Notes under the pieces: generated by a model
Seen by the model: the letters and a program-made list of their open reading frames with translations, nothing else
Told to the model about the DNA's origin: nothing
Database searches by the model: none
Origin: CBDBLK01 sp965243145
GTDB taxonomy: Bacteria > Bdellovibrionota > Bacteriovoracia > Bacteriovoracales > Bacteriovoracaceae
Direction: 5' to 3'
Assembly (NCBI GenBank): GCA_965243145.1
Contig: CBDEUB010000002.1
Coordinates: forward strand, 744,001 to 808,000
Length of the DNA: 64,000 nt
Shown: positions 36,285 through 45,743 of the stretch, piece after piece
Position numbering within the stretch: the first letter of the stretch is position 1
How the letters are laid out: every line of letters starts with the position of its first letter
Made by a program: the position numbers and the translations under genes

Positions 36285-38342
36285 GTGAAACTGCAAAATT
36301 ATGTCGCTGGCCAATGGTGCGCGGGTACAGGCGCGGGAAGGGAACTGTTCAATGCCGCCACCGGGGCGGCCATTGCCACCGCCTCGACCGAGGGCATCGA
36401 CCTAGATTCCGCCTTTGAACACGCCCGCCAGGTAGGGGGGCCAGCACTGAGAAAACTCACCTTTCACCAGCGCGGCCGCAAACTGAAAGCGTTGGCCCTG
36501 CATCTGACTTCCCTCAAAGACAAATTTTACCAGTTGAGCTTCCCCACCGGGGCCACCAAACTGGACTCCTGGATCGATATTGAGGGGGGCATCGGCAATT
36601 TATTTGCCATGTCCTCCAAAGCGCGGCGGGAAATGCCCGACGGCGTTCTCTACCTGGACGGCAAACCGGAGAGACTTGGCCGCGAGGGCAGCTTCCTTGG
36701 CCAACACGCCTACTTTTCCAAGCGCGGGGTGGCGGTACACATCAACGCCTTTAATTTCCCGGTGTGGGGCATGTTGGAAAAGATCGCCGTCAACCTGGTG
36801 GCGGGAGTGCCCGCCATCGTCAAGCCCGCCACTCTGACCAGTTACCTCACCGAGGCGGTTTTTAAAGAGATCATCGACTCCCGAATTTTGCCCGAGGGTT
36901 CCCTGCAACTCCTGTGCGGTTCCGCCCGTGGACTGCTCGATCATGTCGAATCCCAGGATGTGGTGACTTTCACCGGATCGGCCAGCACGGCGGAACAGTT
37001 GCGGTCGCACCCGCGTCTGATAGAACACTCGGTGCCCTTCAATGTCGAGGCCGACTCCCTCAACGCCTGCCTGCTGGGAGAGGACTGCACTCCGGAAACG
37101 GAAGAATTTGGCCTCTTTATCAAGGAAGTGTGCCGGGAAATGACCGTCAAAGCGGGGCAAAAGTGCACCGCCATCCGCCGCATTATTGTGCCCGAAAAAC
37201 TGGTGGGCGAAGTGGGCCGTGCTTTGAGCAAACGCCTGTCCCAAGTGGTGATGGGAGATCCGCAAAATGCATCCGTGCGCATGGGGCCGCTGGCCGGCCA
37301 GGAACAACTGGAAGAAGTTGGCCAAAGAATCGCAGAACTCAAATCCCACTGCTCAATTCTCTACCACAACCAAGACTTTCCGCTGGAGGGGGGCGACCGG
37401 GAGAAGGGGGCCTTTATGCCACCCACTCTCTTGCTGTGTGAACACCCCTTGCGAGTGCAGGAGGCCCACTACATTGAGGCCTTTGGCCCAGTCGCCACGG
37501 TGATGCCCTATTGTAATACGGAAGAGGCAATCCAACTCTCCCAAATGGGGGGCGGGTCGCTGGTTTCCTCCGTATTCACCACTGACTATGCCTGGGCCAG
37601 GCAAGTGGTACTGGAAACTGCCCCCCACCACGGCCGCATGTTGATCCTCAACCGGCACTGCGCCCGGGAATCCACTGGCCACGGTTCTCCCCTTCCCACT
37701 TTAGTGCACGGGGGGCCTGGGCGCGCCGGCGGAGGAGAGGAAATGGGCGGCCTGCGCGGAGTCTTCCACTACATGCAGAGAACCGCCCTGCAAGGCCACC
37801 CCACCGCCCTGTCTCAAATCTCCGGCGTCTACCTGCCGGGGGCGGATCGCATCGAATCGGCCCAGCACCCCTTCCGCCATTCCTTTGAGGAACTGCAAGT
37901 TGGCCAAACCCTGACGACCCACAAGCGCACCCTCACTGAGGCCGACATTGTAAACTTTTCCAATGTGAGTTGGGATCACTTCTACGCCCACACCGACACC
38001 ACCTGCCTGGAGGGCACCCTTTTCGAGCAGCGGGTGGCCCACGGCTACTTTGTCCTGGCCGCCGCTGCAGGCCTGTTCGTCGATCCCGGCAAAGGCCCCG
38101 TCTTGGCCAACTATGGCCTCGACGACTTGCGCTTTATCAAACCTGTCTACGCCGGCACTACCTTGCAGGTCAAACTCACGGTCAAGGAAAAAATCGATCA
38201 GGAAGTTAAGGATGGAGAGGCCCCTCGCGGGGTGGTCAAATGGCAAGTCGACATTTTGGGGGAAACTCCCGAGGAACCCCAAGAGAGCGTGGCCCTGGGG
38301 ACGATTCTTACCTTGGTGGGGAAAAGCAAAAAAAACGCTTAA
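36285..38342 (+). CDS. paaZ: PaaZ-type bifunctional aldehyde dehydrogenase/enoyl-CoA hydratase
   Basis: GTG 36285 is preceded by GGGGAGG; earlier in-frame codons lie in the divergent promoter region. The 685 residues match PaaZ length. The N-terminal 520 residues are an ALDH (GVAVHINAFNFPVWG, FTGSAST, nucleophile in AGQKCTAIRR). The C-terminal 150 are a MaoC hotdog hydratase (NVSWDHFYAHTD). In phenylacetate catabolism PaaZ opens the oxepin-CoA ring and oxidises the aldehyde. No other paa gene is nearby, so a role with another CoA semialdehyde is possible. Confidence 0.82.
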   Translation: MKLQNYVAGQWCAGTGAGRELFNAATGAAIATASTEGIDLDSAFEHARQVGGPALRKLTFHQRGRKLKALALHLTSLKDKFYQLSFPTGATKLDSWIDIEGGIGNLFAMSSKARREMPDGVLYLDGKPERLGREGSFLGQHAYFSKRGVAVHINAFNFPVWGMLEKIAVNLVAGVPAIVKPATLTSYLTEAVFKEIIDSRILPEGSLQLLCGSARGLLDHVESQDVVTFTGSASTAEQLRSHPRLIEHSVPFNVEADSLNACLLGEDCTPETEEFGLFIKEVCREMTVKAGQKCTAIRRIIVPEKLVGEVGRALSKRLSQVVMGDPQNASVRMGPLAGQEQLEEVGQRIAELKSHCSILYHNQDFPLEGGDREKGAFMPPTLLLCEHPLRVQEAHYIEAFGPVATVMPYCNTEEAIQLSQMGGGSLVSSVFTTDYAWARQVVLETAPHHGRMLILNRHCARESTGHGSPLPTLVHGGPGRAGGGEEMGGLRGVFHYMQRTALQGHPTALSQISGVYLPGADRIESAQHPFRHSFEELQVGQTLTTHKRTLTEADIVNFSNVSWDHFYAHTDTTCLEGTLFEQRVAHGYFVLAAAAGLFVDPGKGPVLANYGLDDLRFIKPVYAGTTLQVKLTVKEKIDQEVKDGEAPRGVVKWQVDILGETPEEPQESVALGTILTLVGKSKKNA

Positions 38343-38412
38343 TACATAGCGCGTTAAGGAAAGTTTTTCACACCTGCTTTTGAAATCGCAATTTTTTTGT
38401 TTTGCTGGAAGC

Positions 38413-39012
38413 ATGGAATGGGAAAGCATCCATTTTTGGCAATATTGGCCAGATTGGGCCATTTTGGCCGCTATTTTGGCGGTGTTGGCCTACACTGTGA
38501 TGGTCATCAGGGAAGAGCGCTTTTCTTTCCGCGATTCGGCGATCCCCATCAATTTTCACCGTTTCCGGTTTTTGATTCCCAGTTGGTGGCGCGCCAAACG
38601 GGAAAGTTCCCACCAATATTCTTTTGAAAGGCGGGACAAACACCACGACTGGAAGGCCTCCCTGTATTGGTTCGACGACTCCCGAAACTCCCTCGACTTG
38701 GCCGAGCGCGGACGCACATTTATGCGCCAAAAAGGTATTCAATTCGACCGGGATTGCACTCTCATCAAAAATCCGGTGGCCATGTTCGAGGGACGCCCCA
38801 CCTCTCCCAACCGCCAAGTGGAGATGGTGCGCATCGAGGGAACCGCCACCAAGACGGGGGGCGAACGAAAGTATATCGACCTCTTTGTCGCCAAAATGCG
38901 CCAGCGGGAGGGACACCTTTTGGCGATCTCGGAGTGCGGTGTGCTCAACGGGCCACTGGAGGGGCCTTATTTTGAGGAGGTTATGTTCCAATTCACCTGC
39001 CGTCCCCAGTAA
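38413..39012 (+). CDS. membrane-anchored protein, unknown
   Basis: ATG 38413 has TGGAAG just upstream; a TTG at 38380 is also in frame. About 199 residues: one transmembrane helix (WAILAAILAVLAYTVMVI, about residues 13-32), then a soluble domain with basic and aromatic residues (FHRFRFLIPSWWRAKR, IDLFVAKM). No family recognised. The stop codon lies within the left end of the inverted-repeat element at 39009. Confidence 0.6.
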   Translation: MEWESIHFWQYWPDWAILAAILAVLAYTVMVIREERFSFRDSAIPINFHRFRFLIPSWWRAKRESSHQYSFERRDKHHDWKASLYWFDDSRNSLDLAERGRTFMRQKGIQFDRDCTLIKNPVAMFEGRPTSPNRQVEMVRIEGTATKTGGERKYIDLFVAKMRQREGHLLAISECGVLNGPLEGPYFEEVMFQFTCRPQ

Positions 39013-39140
39013 TTGCTCACATTTCAGGCAATCTTGTGGTTCAGTTTCACCATCGCTCCTTGCAGCGTACTCTTGGTACGCCTCAGTCGCTCTGTCTCAC
39101 TTCACCCCAATCTCACCTAAACTGTGAACAATTACCTAAC
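39009..39140 (-). mobile_element. MITE-like element with terminal inverted repeats, copy 2
   Basis: A 132-base element whose reverse complement aligns with 17799-18000 across both ends and the core (GACTGAGGCGTACC, GAGTACGCTG, TTGGGGTGAAG). It lacks the extra 70 bases of copy 1. It starts in the stop codon of the gene upstream. Confidence 0.7.
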
Positions 39141-39176
39141 TCTGATTACTATTTTTTATTTTTGAGACAATAATAA

Positions 39177-39204
39177 ATTGCTCACATTTCAGGCAATCTT
39201 GTAG
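39177..39204. repeat. solo end of the inverted-repeat element
   Basis: 28 bases (starts AATTGCTCACATTTCAGG, ends ATCTTGTA) repeat the left end of the element at 39009-39140, only 36 bases downstream of it. It is probably a remnant of a second insertion or a partial duplication. Confidence 0.65.
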
Positions 39205-39217
39205 TTTAGTAACTTGC

Positions 39218-39673
39218 TCACACTGCCTGCTTAGGAGGAGAAAACTCTTTTAGACGCTTCACCAGGAAGGTGGAAATTTCTTCGTCTTCTCCAAAGACAT
39301 CTTCGATGAGATCGCAATCCATTAAAAATTTGGTCATTCTCTGGGCGGTCTGGTGCAAAGATTCCACTAAATAGAGGCCGGCGATATTTTCGCCGCTGAA
39401 ACTTTTGATAATTTCCTTGCGGGCGTGGTTGAACATTTCCGACTCGGTAATGTCTTCGGGCAAGTTGTCCTCTCCGACTTTTTCCTCGACTTCTTCTATG
39501 GCCTGATCCCGAATGTCCTCATCGGTGGCAAAACTGACCCCAAATTCGGTGGCCATTTTGTCCACCAGTTCCTCCCTTTTGTCGGGATTAAAATCGATGG
39601 TTCTGGCCTCCTTAAGACAATCCGTCACATGAATGGCCAAAGTTTTTAAAGTTTCAAAATCAGTTCTTATCAT
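39218..39673 (-). CDS. DUF507-like helical protein
   Basis: ATG 39673 follows AAGGA at normal spacing; the frame is open to 39769. The 151-residue acidic, helical product (DEDIRDQAIEEVEEKVG, MFNHARKEIIKSF) resembles the DUF507 family, small proteins of unknown role found in delta-proteobacteria and Aquificae; the match is tentative. No transmembrane or catalytic motif. Confidence 0.5.
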   Translation of the reverse strand: MIRTDFETLKTLAIHVTDCLKEARTIDFNPDKREELVDKMATEFGVSFATDEDIRDQAIEEVEEKVGEDNLPEDITESEMFNHARKEIIKSFSGENIAGLYLVESLHQTAQRMTKFLMDCDLIEDVFGEDEEISTFLVKRLKEFSPPKQAV

Positions 39674-39828
39674 CACAAAATCCTTATAAGCGGATTGCAC
39701 ACAAAGACATACAGCGTCAACGACGCAAACAGCAAAAAACCGGCAGCAATCTCGGGCAAGTGTACCCAATCCCCAAGAGTCCTACAATACGAATTTTTGA
39801 GAATCTTGGAGAAAAAATGCGGATTGCG

Positions 39829-42042
39829 CTAGAGGCCAATATCTTCCAGACTGCCGTGGCCCCCCAGAGACGGCGACCGCTCCTGGGCGGATTGGATGGA
39901 GATGACCGAACAGGCGGACTTGGCCATCCAATAATCGTCGGCAGTGCCCCCGATGTGGTTCCAAAAGCGATTACGGCCAGCGCAAAAAATGAGCAGGTCA
40001 AACTTCACCGTTTGCTCCACCACCGAGAGGGTTTCATCGGCCGACTTGATCACTTCGGCCTCGGCCTGGTTTATTCGGCCCTGAAGTTTGTGGGACAGGG
40101 CCATTTTAACGCTTTCTTCTTCTTCTTCCGAAGCGCTCAAAGGAAGGTGCGCCAGCAAAGTCATTTTGGCACCGTAAACCTTGGCCAGGTGAACCGCCGT
40201 ATCTATGATCAACTGATCGTCGTGGCCCTTGCGCAAATAGACCAGAAGGTGCCGCATGTAGCGCACGCCCACATTTCTAAAGATGGCCAAATGACATTCC
40301 AGATGATCCTTGAGCCACCCCACGGGATTGTGGAAGGTGAACCCGCCGGCGCTGCGGCCAGACCACTCGAACAAGAGCCAACGGCAGTGGAATCTCTGGG
40401 AAATGTGGTAGATGGTTTTGGCCAAGTCGTGGGAGGCCACCGGATCAAATTTGATGTCCTCGTTCCTCTCCGCCGCCATGGAGGCAATCCTCCGGCGCAA
40501 ACTTCTCAACACCACACTCTCCTCGCCAATGTCGCCCAGGCCTGTCTGTTCGGGGACTTCCGTGATGTGAGTGACTTCAACCCCTCGGCCCTCCGCCAGA
40601 TTGGCCCCCATCTCGATTAGCATTTCGGGAGATCGTTCCTTGCCAAACAGGGCCACCACTACGCTGGCACTCTTGCTAAAATCAATCCAGCGCAACCCGC
40701 GGGGGGTGGCCTGATTGGCCGGATCGACCAAATCTTGGCGCTTGCCGCGGATGCCGATCACCCCCTTGCGCTGAGTGCGCTTGGTGGAATAAAAGAAATA
40801 CAATAAGACTCCCGGCACACCGATGAAACTCAGGGCCACACCAGTGGTCAAAGGCCCCATTCCCACCAATAAAATGCCGGAAAAAAGAATGCCAAAAATT
40901 TGAGTGAAGGGGTAGCAGAGGGATTTGTAAGTCGGCCGGTACCACTGCACGCGCGCCTCCCGCAAAACGATGACCGCCACATTTTCCGCCATGTAAATCA
41001 TCAGGATAAACACCGAGGCAAATTTGGCCATTTTCTCCACATCCAGGCAAAGCACCATCCCTCCCACCACTAGAGCGGAAAAAATGATGGCGTTGACCGG
41101 AGTTAAAAATTTGCGGTGAAGTTTGCCGATGAAAGAGGGAAGCAAGTTATCCCGGCTCATGGCAAAGGGGAAACGGCTGGCGGCCAAGATTCCCGCATTG
41201 GCCATGGAACTCATGGTGGCCACCGCGATCACGGCGCAGACGATTTCCAGTGTATGGCCCCCCATTTTCGCCGCCAGAAGGCCTATTGGCCGCAAATTAC
41301 CGATCAGTTGTTCGACGGGGAAACTGCCCACCAGAACAAAAGTGCACAAAGTGTACAACAGGGTCACAATGGCGAGACTGATCAAAATCCCGCGGGGGAG
41401 GTTTTCCTGCGGCCGATCGATTTCTTCGGCGATGGCGGCGACTTTAGTCACCCCGGCATAGGAGACAAAAACCAGAGCGGTTCCCGCCATCAGGCCGTGC
41501 CATCCGGTGGAGGGCGGGGAAGTGGCCCAGTCGAGATTGGCCTGGGGTATGGCCAGGCCACACACAACCCCCAAAAAGGCAATGCAAGCGCCCACCGCCA
41601 ACATCAGCACCGTGGAAACTTTGCCGACTCCCAAAACATTGATCAGGGCGATGAAGGCGAGCACGGAGAGGGAGGTGGAAATCAATTCCGCCCCCGGGGC
41701 CAAAATATTGAGGTAGGCCCCAAAACCGATCAGCGCAAAGGCGGATTTCAACAGCAGGGAAAACCACAGCCCCAGGCCCGCCACCGTCCCCACCAGGGGG
41801 CCAAAAGTTCTGTCCAAATAGACATAGGTTCCCCCCGAAGAAGGCATAGCGGTGGCCAGTTCGGATTTGGAAAGGGCGGCGGGCAAAACCGCTACCGCTG
41901 CCAGCAGATAGGACAACCACAAAAGACTTTCCGAAGTGGCGACGGCCACCCCCGGCAAGACAAAAATCCCGCTGCCCAGCATGGCACTCATACTGATCGA
42001 AGTGACGGCGACCAGGCCTAAACGCCCTTCTAGTTCTCTCAC
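39829..42042 (-). CDS. APC-family amino acid permease with C-terminal stress-protein domains
   Basis: 737 residues. The first 430 form about 12 transmembrane helices of the APC superfamily, with MLGSGIFVLPG (the first-helix G-S/A-G motif), MPSSGGTYVYLDRTFG and VSYAGVTKVAAIAEEI. The last 270 residues are soluble and look like two Usp-type alpha/beta domains (VVVALFGKERSPEML; RHLLVYLRKGHDDQL). Such fusions are known in the cationic amino acid transporter group, where the Usp part may bind nucleotide to regulate transport. Substrate unknown. Confidence 0.85.
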   Translation of the reverse strand: MRELEGRLGLVAVTSISMSAMLGSGIFVLPGVAVATSESLLWLSYLLAAVAVLPAALSKSELATAMPSSGGTYVYLDRTFGPLVGTVAGLGLWFSLLLKSAFALIGFGAYLNILAPGAELISTSLSVLAFIALINVLGVGKVSTVLMLAVGACIAFLGVVCGLAIPQANLDWATSPPSTGWHGLMAGTALVFVSYAGVTKVAAIAEEIDRPQENLPRGILISLAIVTLLYTLCTFVLVGSFPVEQLIGNLRPIGLLAAKMGGHTLEIVCAVIAVATMSSMANAGILAASRFPFAMSRDNLLPSFIGKLHRKFLTPVNAIIFSALVVGGMVLCLDVEKMAKFASVFILMIYMAENVAVIVLREARVQWYRPTYKSLCYPFTQIFGILFSGILLVGMGPLTTGVALSFIGVPGVLLYFFYSTKRTQRKGVIGIRGKRQDLVDPANQATPRGLRWIDFSKSASVVVALFGKERSPEMLIEMGANLAEGRGVEVTHITEVPEQTGLGDIGEESVVLRSLRRRIASMAAERNEDIKFDPVASHDLAKTIYHISQRFHCRWLLFEWSGRSAGGFTFHNPVGWLKDHLECHLAIFRNVGVRYMRHLLVYLRKGHDDQLIIDTAVHLAKVYGAKMTLLAHLPLSASEEEEESVKMALSHKLQGRINQAEAEVIKSADETLSVVEQTVKFDLLIFCAGRNRFWNHIGGTADDYWMAKSACSVISIQSAQERSPSLGGHGSLEDIGL

Positions 42043-42066
42043 TTCCCCGCCACCTCCCTAGCGACC

Positions 42067-43626
42067 TTAACGGGCCACACCCACCGCCTTGGTTTCACGC
42101 ATGACTGTGATTTTAATAGTGCCTGGATAGGACATTTCCTGCTCTATTTTGCTGGCAATATCCCGCGACAGGAGGACTGTTTCCTCGTCGTTCACCTTGT
42201 CGTTTTCCACGAAGACGCGCACTTCCCGCCCTCCCGAAATGGCGTAGGACTTGGACACTCCGGCAAAACTGTTGACGATTTCCTCGATGTCGGTGAGCCG
42301 GGAAATATAGGATTCCACCATCGCCTTGCGCGCCCCCGGCCTGGCCCCGGAAAGGGCATCCGAAGCGGCCACCAAATGGGCCAAAACCGACTCCGGTTTT
42401 TCGTCGTCGTGGTGGGCGCGGATGGCGTGAACCACATCGGGAGACTCCCCGTACCTCTTGGCAAAATCGGCCCCCACCATGGCGTGGGAACCCTCCGCCG
42501 AAGCGTCCAAAACTTTGCCAATGTCGTGGAGCAGTCCCGCTCGGCGCGCCTGCTTGACATTTTGGCCCAACTCGGCCGCCATGGTTCCCGCCAAAAAGGC
42601 CGCTTCGATGGCGTGCTGGTATTGGTTTTGGGTGTAGGAGGTGCGCCAGTTGAGTGCCCCCACCAGTTTGAGAATTTCGGGATGGATGCCGTGAATACCG
42701 ATTTCCATTTGTGCTTTCTGGCCCAGATCGAGCAACTCCACATCCAGTTCGCTCTTGGATTTGTCGTGAAATTCCTCAATTTTGGCGGGGTGGATGCGCC
42801 CGTCGGCGATCAGTTTTTCAATTGTTCGGCGGGCAATTTCCCTCCTCACCACATTAAAGGAGGAAATCACCACCAACTCAGGCGTGTCGTCAATGATCAG
42901 GTCGACCCCGCAAATTTGCTCAAAGGCGCGGATATTGCGCCCCTCCCGCCCGATCAGGCGGCCCTTGAGTTCATCGCTGGGCAAGTCCACTGTGGAAATG
43001 GTCTTTTCCGCCACATACTCGCCGGCAAAACGCTGAATGGCGATGCCGATCAAGCGCTTGGCCTTGGATTCGGCCTGGCCCTTGGCCTCCTCTTCAATCC
43101 TGCGCACGACTTTGGCAAAATCGGCCCTGGCCGCCTCTTCCATTCTGGACAACAATTCCGCCTTGGCCTCTTCTTGGGCCATCTGGGCGACCTGGGAAAG
43201 TTTGTCGGTCAATTCGGAATGCCGTTTTTCGCAGGCCTGGATTTCCCGCTCGGCCCGCTGGAACTCCCCATCCAACTTGGATTGGCGTTCTTCGAGGGCC
43301 TGGTTTTGCTTTTTCAACTCTTCTCTCTGGTTTTCCAAGCGCACTTCGGACTGGGCCAAATCCCGCTCCTGGCGCTTGAATCCCTTTTCCCGGTGGCCCA
43401 TTTCGGCCTCCAGGTGTTTGCGCTCCTCCCGCAATATGTCTTTGGCCTCTTTGCGGGCGCGGTATTTAATTTCATTGGCCTGGTCTTTGGCATTCTTGAT
43501 AATGTGATCGCCCTTTTCGCGCCTCTCCCGTTGTTCGGCCTGGGCAAAGTGGTGGCGAATCCAGTAACCCGCTCCCCATCCCAATAAAAGACACAAAATT
43601 GAAATTCCAATGGCCATTATTTCCAT
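42067..43626 (-). CDS. rny: ribonuclease Y
   Basis: 519 residues with GGGGAGGAATAA before ATG 43626. Domains in order: N-terminal transmembrane anchor (about 5-22), long coiled coil to about residue 200 (EERKHLEAEMGHREKGFKR), KH domain (LPSDELKGRLIGREGRNI) and HD phosphohydrolase domain (LLHDIGKVLD, then GADFAKRYGESPDVVHAIRAHH cut short here). Length and order match RNase Y, the membrane-bound endonuclease that starts mRNA decay. It is followed by folate and cell-division genes on the same strand. Confidence 0.95.
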   Translation of the reverse strand: MEIMAIGISILCLLLGWGAGYWIRHHFAQAEQRERREKGDHIIKNAKDQANEIKYRARKEAKDILREERKHLEAEMGHREKGFKRQERDLAQSEVRLENQREELKKQNQALEERQSKLDGEFQRAEREIQACEKRHSELTDKLSQVAQMAQEEAKAELLSRMEEAARADFAKVVRRIEEEAKGQAESKAKRLIGIAIQRFAGEYVAEKTISTVDLPSDELKGRLIGREGRNIRAFEQICGVDLIIDDTPELVVISSFNVVRREIARRTIEKLIADGRIHPAKIEEFHDKSKSELDVELLDLGQKAQMEIGIHGIHPEILKLVGALNWRTSYTQNQYQHAIEAAFLAGTMAAELGQNVKQARRAGLLHDIGKVLDASAEGSHAMVGADFAKRYGESPDVVHAIRAHHDDEKPESVLAHLVAASDALSGARPGARKAMVESYISRLTDIEEIVNSFAGVSKSYAISGGREVRVFVENDKVNDEETVLLSRDIASKIEQEMSYPGTIKITVMRETKAVGVAR

Positions 43627-43645
43627 TTATTCCTCCCCATAAATT

Positions 43646-44224
43646 TTACTGGCGAGTAGACACAATGCCGTCCGCGCTGATCACTGCGTCCACCGCCATA
43701 TCGTGGGCCTCCCAGGGAAGAGAGTCCAATAGCTGCTCCCGATAGGCCAGGCCCACACTGACTCCCCGATAAGTGGCCAAATAGCGGTCGTAGTGGCCCC
43801 CGCCCCGGCCAAGGCGCTTTCCCGTGCGGGTGAATCCCAGGCCAGGAACCAGCACCACCTCGGGCACCGCCTCGGGGGCCTGGGGTGGTGGGGCCAACAG
43901 GGACACTCCGAACTCCCGGGTTTTTACTAGCTGTGGTAAAGAACAGGCAAAAAATTTCATCTCTCCCCGGCGCAGGCCAGGAAAACACACCCGCTCGCCG
44001 TACTCTTCCGCCAGGGTAGGCCACCAATTGGCCTCTCCCGGCAAGGGCGCATAACCGCCCATCAAAAACCGTTCGGGGATAGTGCGTGCATAGCGTCGCA
44101 AAAAATTGCCCAAGTGCTCCGCTATGTGGCGATCTTGCCGCTGAAACGCCTCCGGTGAAACCCCGCTCAAACGCCTGCGCTGCTCTCGGCGTAAGCGGTG
44201 CTTGAGAGAACGAAAGTCCTCCAC
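43646..44224 (-). CDS. 5-formyltetrahydrofolate cyclo-ligase
   Basis: GTG 44224 is chosen because it overlaps the zapA stop (TAGTG) and gives a family-like N-terminus (SLKHRLRREQRRRL); the frame is open further up. The 192 residues carry the ATP/folate motif VLVPGLGFTRTGKRLGRGG-x-YDR. It converts 5-formyl-THF to 5,10-methenyl-THF. In gamma-proteobacteria the homologue ygfA sits after zapA and the 6S RNA gene; here the genes overlap directly. Confidence 0.9.
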   Translation of the reverse strand: MEDFRSLKHRLRREQRRRLSGVSPEAFQRQDRHIAEHLGNFLRRYARTIPERFLMGGYAPLPGEANWWPTLAEEYGERVCFPGLRRGEMKFFACSLPQLVKTREFGVSLLAPPPQAPEAVPEVVLVPGLGFTRTGKRLGRGGGHYDRYLATYRGVSVGLAYREQLLDSLPWEAHDMAVDAVISADGIVSTRQ

Positions 44225-44535
44225 TAAACTGCCGGCGAAATACTCTCGATGCACTCAAGAGCATCTTCTGCAACTCGGTGAAAGTGATCCACGCTCTCAC
44301 GAAATTCCGCCTGCAATTCAAGTTTCTCCTGAGCGAGAGAGAGCGCCACTAAAAGCACCGCCTCACCTCGGCCCAAATGGGGCATTTTATTCAAAAGCAT
44401 GTCCGCCCTCTCACGGACATGTTCGACGATCCGATCGGGAGTCTCGACACCAGTGGCCTCCAATTTGCGAAGCCTCACTTTGTACCCAAGAATCTCGTAG
44501 TCTTTAGCACTTTCTGCACTATCCACACTATCCAT
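44224..44535 (-). CDS. zapA: cell division protein ZapA
   Basis: A 103-residue ZapA-like protein: YEILGYKVRLRKLEA forms the N-terminal beta part that dimerises, followed by a helix (ERADMLLNKMP) and a long coiled-coil helix (VALSLAQEKLELQAEF). It binds FtsZ and bundles filaments at the division site. It lies between ftsY upstream and the folate gene downstream, all co-directional. Confidence 0.8.
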   Translation of the reverse strand: MDSVDSAESAKDYEILGYKVRLRKLEATGVETPDRIVEHVRERADMLLNKMPHLGRGEAVLLVALSLAQEKLELQAEFRESVDHFHRVAEDALECIESISPAV

Positions 44536-44578
44536 GAGCAGAGTTTATTAAGAATAAAGGGAGACTGTCAAAAAAATC

Positions 44579-45700
44579 CTAACTGCCCACAGAAGGCATG
44601 CCCAACAAGGCCCGCAAATACTGATCCAAGTCAAAGGTGTTGAGGTCTTCGATGCCCTCTCCCACGCCAATGTAGCGAATGGGCAATTTGAGCCGCTCCA
44701 CAATGGAAACCGCACTGCCCGCCCGGGAAGAACTGTCGCATTTGGTAAAAATCAATCCGGTGAGTCCCAGGGTGCGGTGAAATTCCTCCGCCTGCACCAA
44801 TCCGTTTTGCCCGGTGATGGCGTCCATCACGAGCCAAATATGCTGGGGTGCACGCGGGTCTAATTTGGCCAAAACCCGCTTGAATTTGGCCAATTCCTGC
44901 ATTAAGTTGCCGTGAGTCGGCAAACGCCCGGCGGTGTCCAGCAGACAGTAGTCGGCCCTCTCCTGCAAGGCGGTCTGCAAGGCCTGATGGCCCACTCCGC
45001 TGGGGGCCGTCCCCGCTTTGGCGCTGACGATAGACACTCCCGCCCTTTCACACCATGTGTTCAGTTGTTCCACCGCCGCGGCCCGAAAAGTATCGCACGC
45101 CCCCACTACCACTTTGGCCCCGCCGGCATTGAGCCGCGCCGCCAGTTTACCCAGGGTGGTGGTCTTGCCGGCACCGTTGATCCCCACAAAGGCGATCACG
45201 CAGGGCCTCTCGGCCGGAGCGGTTTCACGGCCCACTACGGTTGCTTGTACCGCGGCCATTTTGTCCTTCAAAAATGCAAAGAGGGAGTCTTTGATTTGGC
45301 CCTCACCCACTTCCCCGGTGCGCACCTGTTGGCGCAAATGAAATACCAATTCCTCCACCAACTCTGGCCGCAAATCGGCCCCGTAGAGCAATTCCTCAAC
45401 CTCTTCCCAGGATTCCTCGGCCAAGTCTCCACGGGCCAAAAGCCCCGTCAGCTTCCCCCACACTTGTTGCCGTGAAGAAGCAAGGCCGGTGCGCAATCGT
45501 TCGGGCCAGGGTTTGGCCGAAGCAGGCCCCGAAGGCCCCGGCGGGTGGCCCACTTTTTCCGGGGTGGCCCCTCCCATTCGCCACACCCAGATGGCACTGG
45601 CCAAGACAAAAAGGACGGAGGCCAGTCCGGCCAAGTCTCCGGCGTTGACTGGCCAGTTGAGGCCTAAAAATGTGTAGAGGGCCTGCACTGTTTGCAGCAT
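44579..45700 (-). CDS. ftsY: signal recognition particle receptor FtsY
   Basis: ATG 45700 follows GAGG. The 373-residue product has an N-terminal transmembrane helix (GLASVLFVLASAIWVW) and a short linker instead of the long acidic A domain. The NG domain shows GINGAGKTTTLGKLA (G1), DTFRAAAVEQL, LLDTAGRL (G3), TKCD (G4) and IRYIGVGEGIEDL. The normally near-invariant DGTAKGG after G4 reads DSSSRAG, an unusual change in a core motif. It docks SRP-ribosome complexes at the membrane. Confidence 0.92.
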   Translation of the reverse strand: MLQTVQALYTFLGLNWPVNAGDLAGLASVLFVLASAIWVWRMGGATPEKVGHPPGPSGPASAKPWPERLRTGLASSRQQVWGKLTGLLARGDLAEESWEEVEELLYGADLRPELVEELVFHLRQQVRTGEVGEGQIKDSLFAFLKDKMAAVQATVVGRETAPAERPCVIAFVGINGAGKTTTLGKLAARLNAGGAKVVVGACDTFRAAAVEQLNTWCERAGVSIVSAKAGTAPSGVGHQALQTALQERADYCLLDTAGRLPTHGNLMQELAKFKRVLAKLDPRAPQHIWLVMDAITGQNGLVQAEEFHRTLGLTGLIFTKCDSSSRAGSAVSIVERLKLPIRYIGVGEGIEDLNTFDLDQYLRALLGMPSVGS

Positions 45701-45743
45701 CACCACCTCGTGGCCAAAGGGACTCTAGTCTGAGTACACCTTA

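Noticed and set aside
42376..43587. 403-residue plus-strand frame
   Set aside because: It lies wholly antisense to rny, which has intact KH and HD domains; the frame is a by-product of codon bias.
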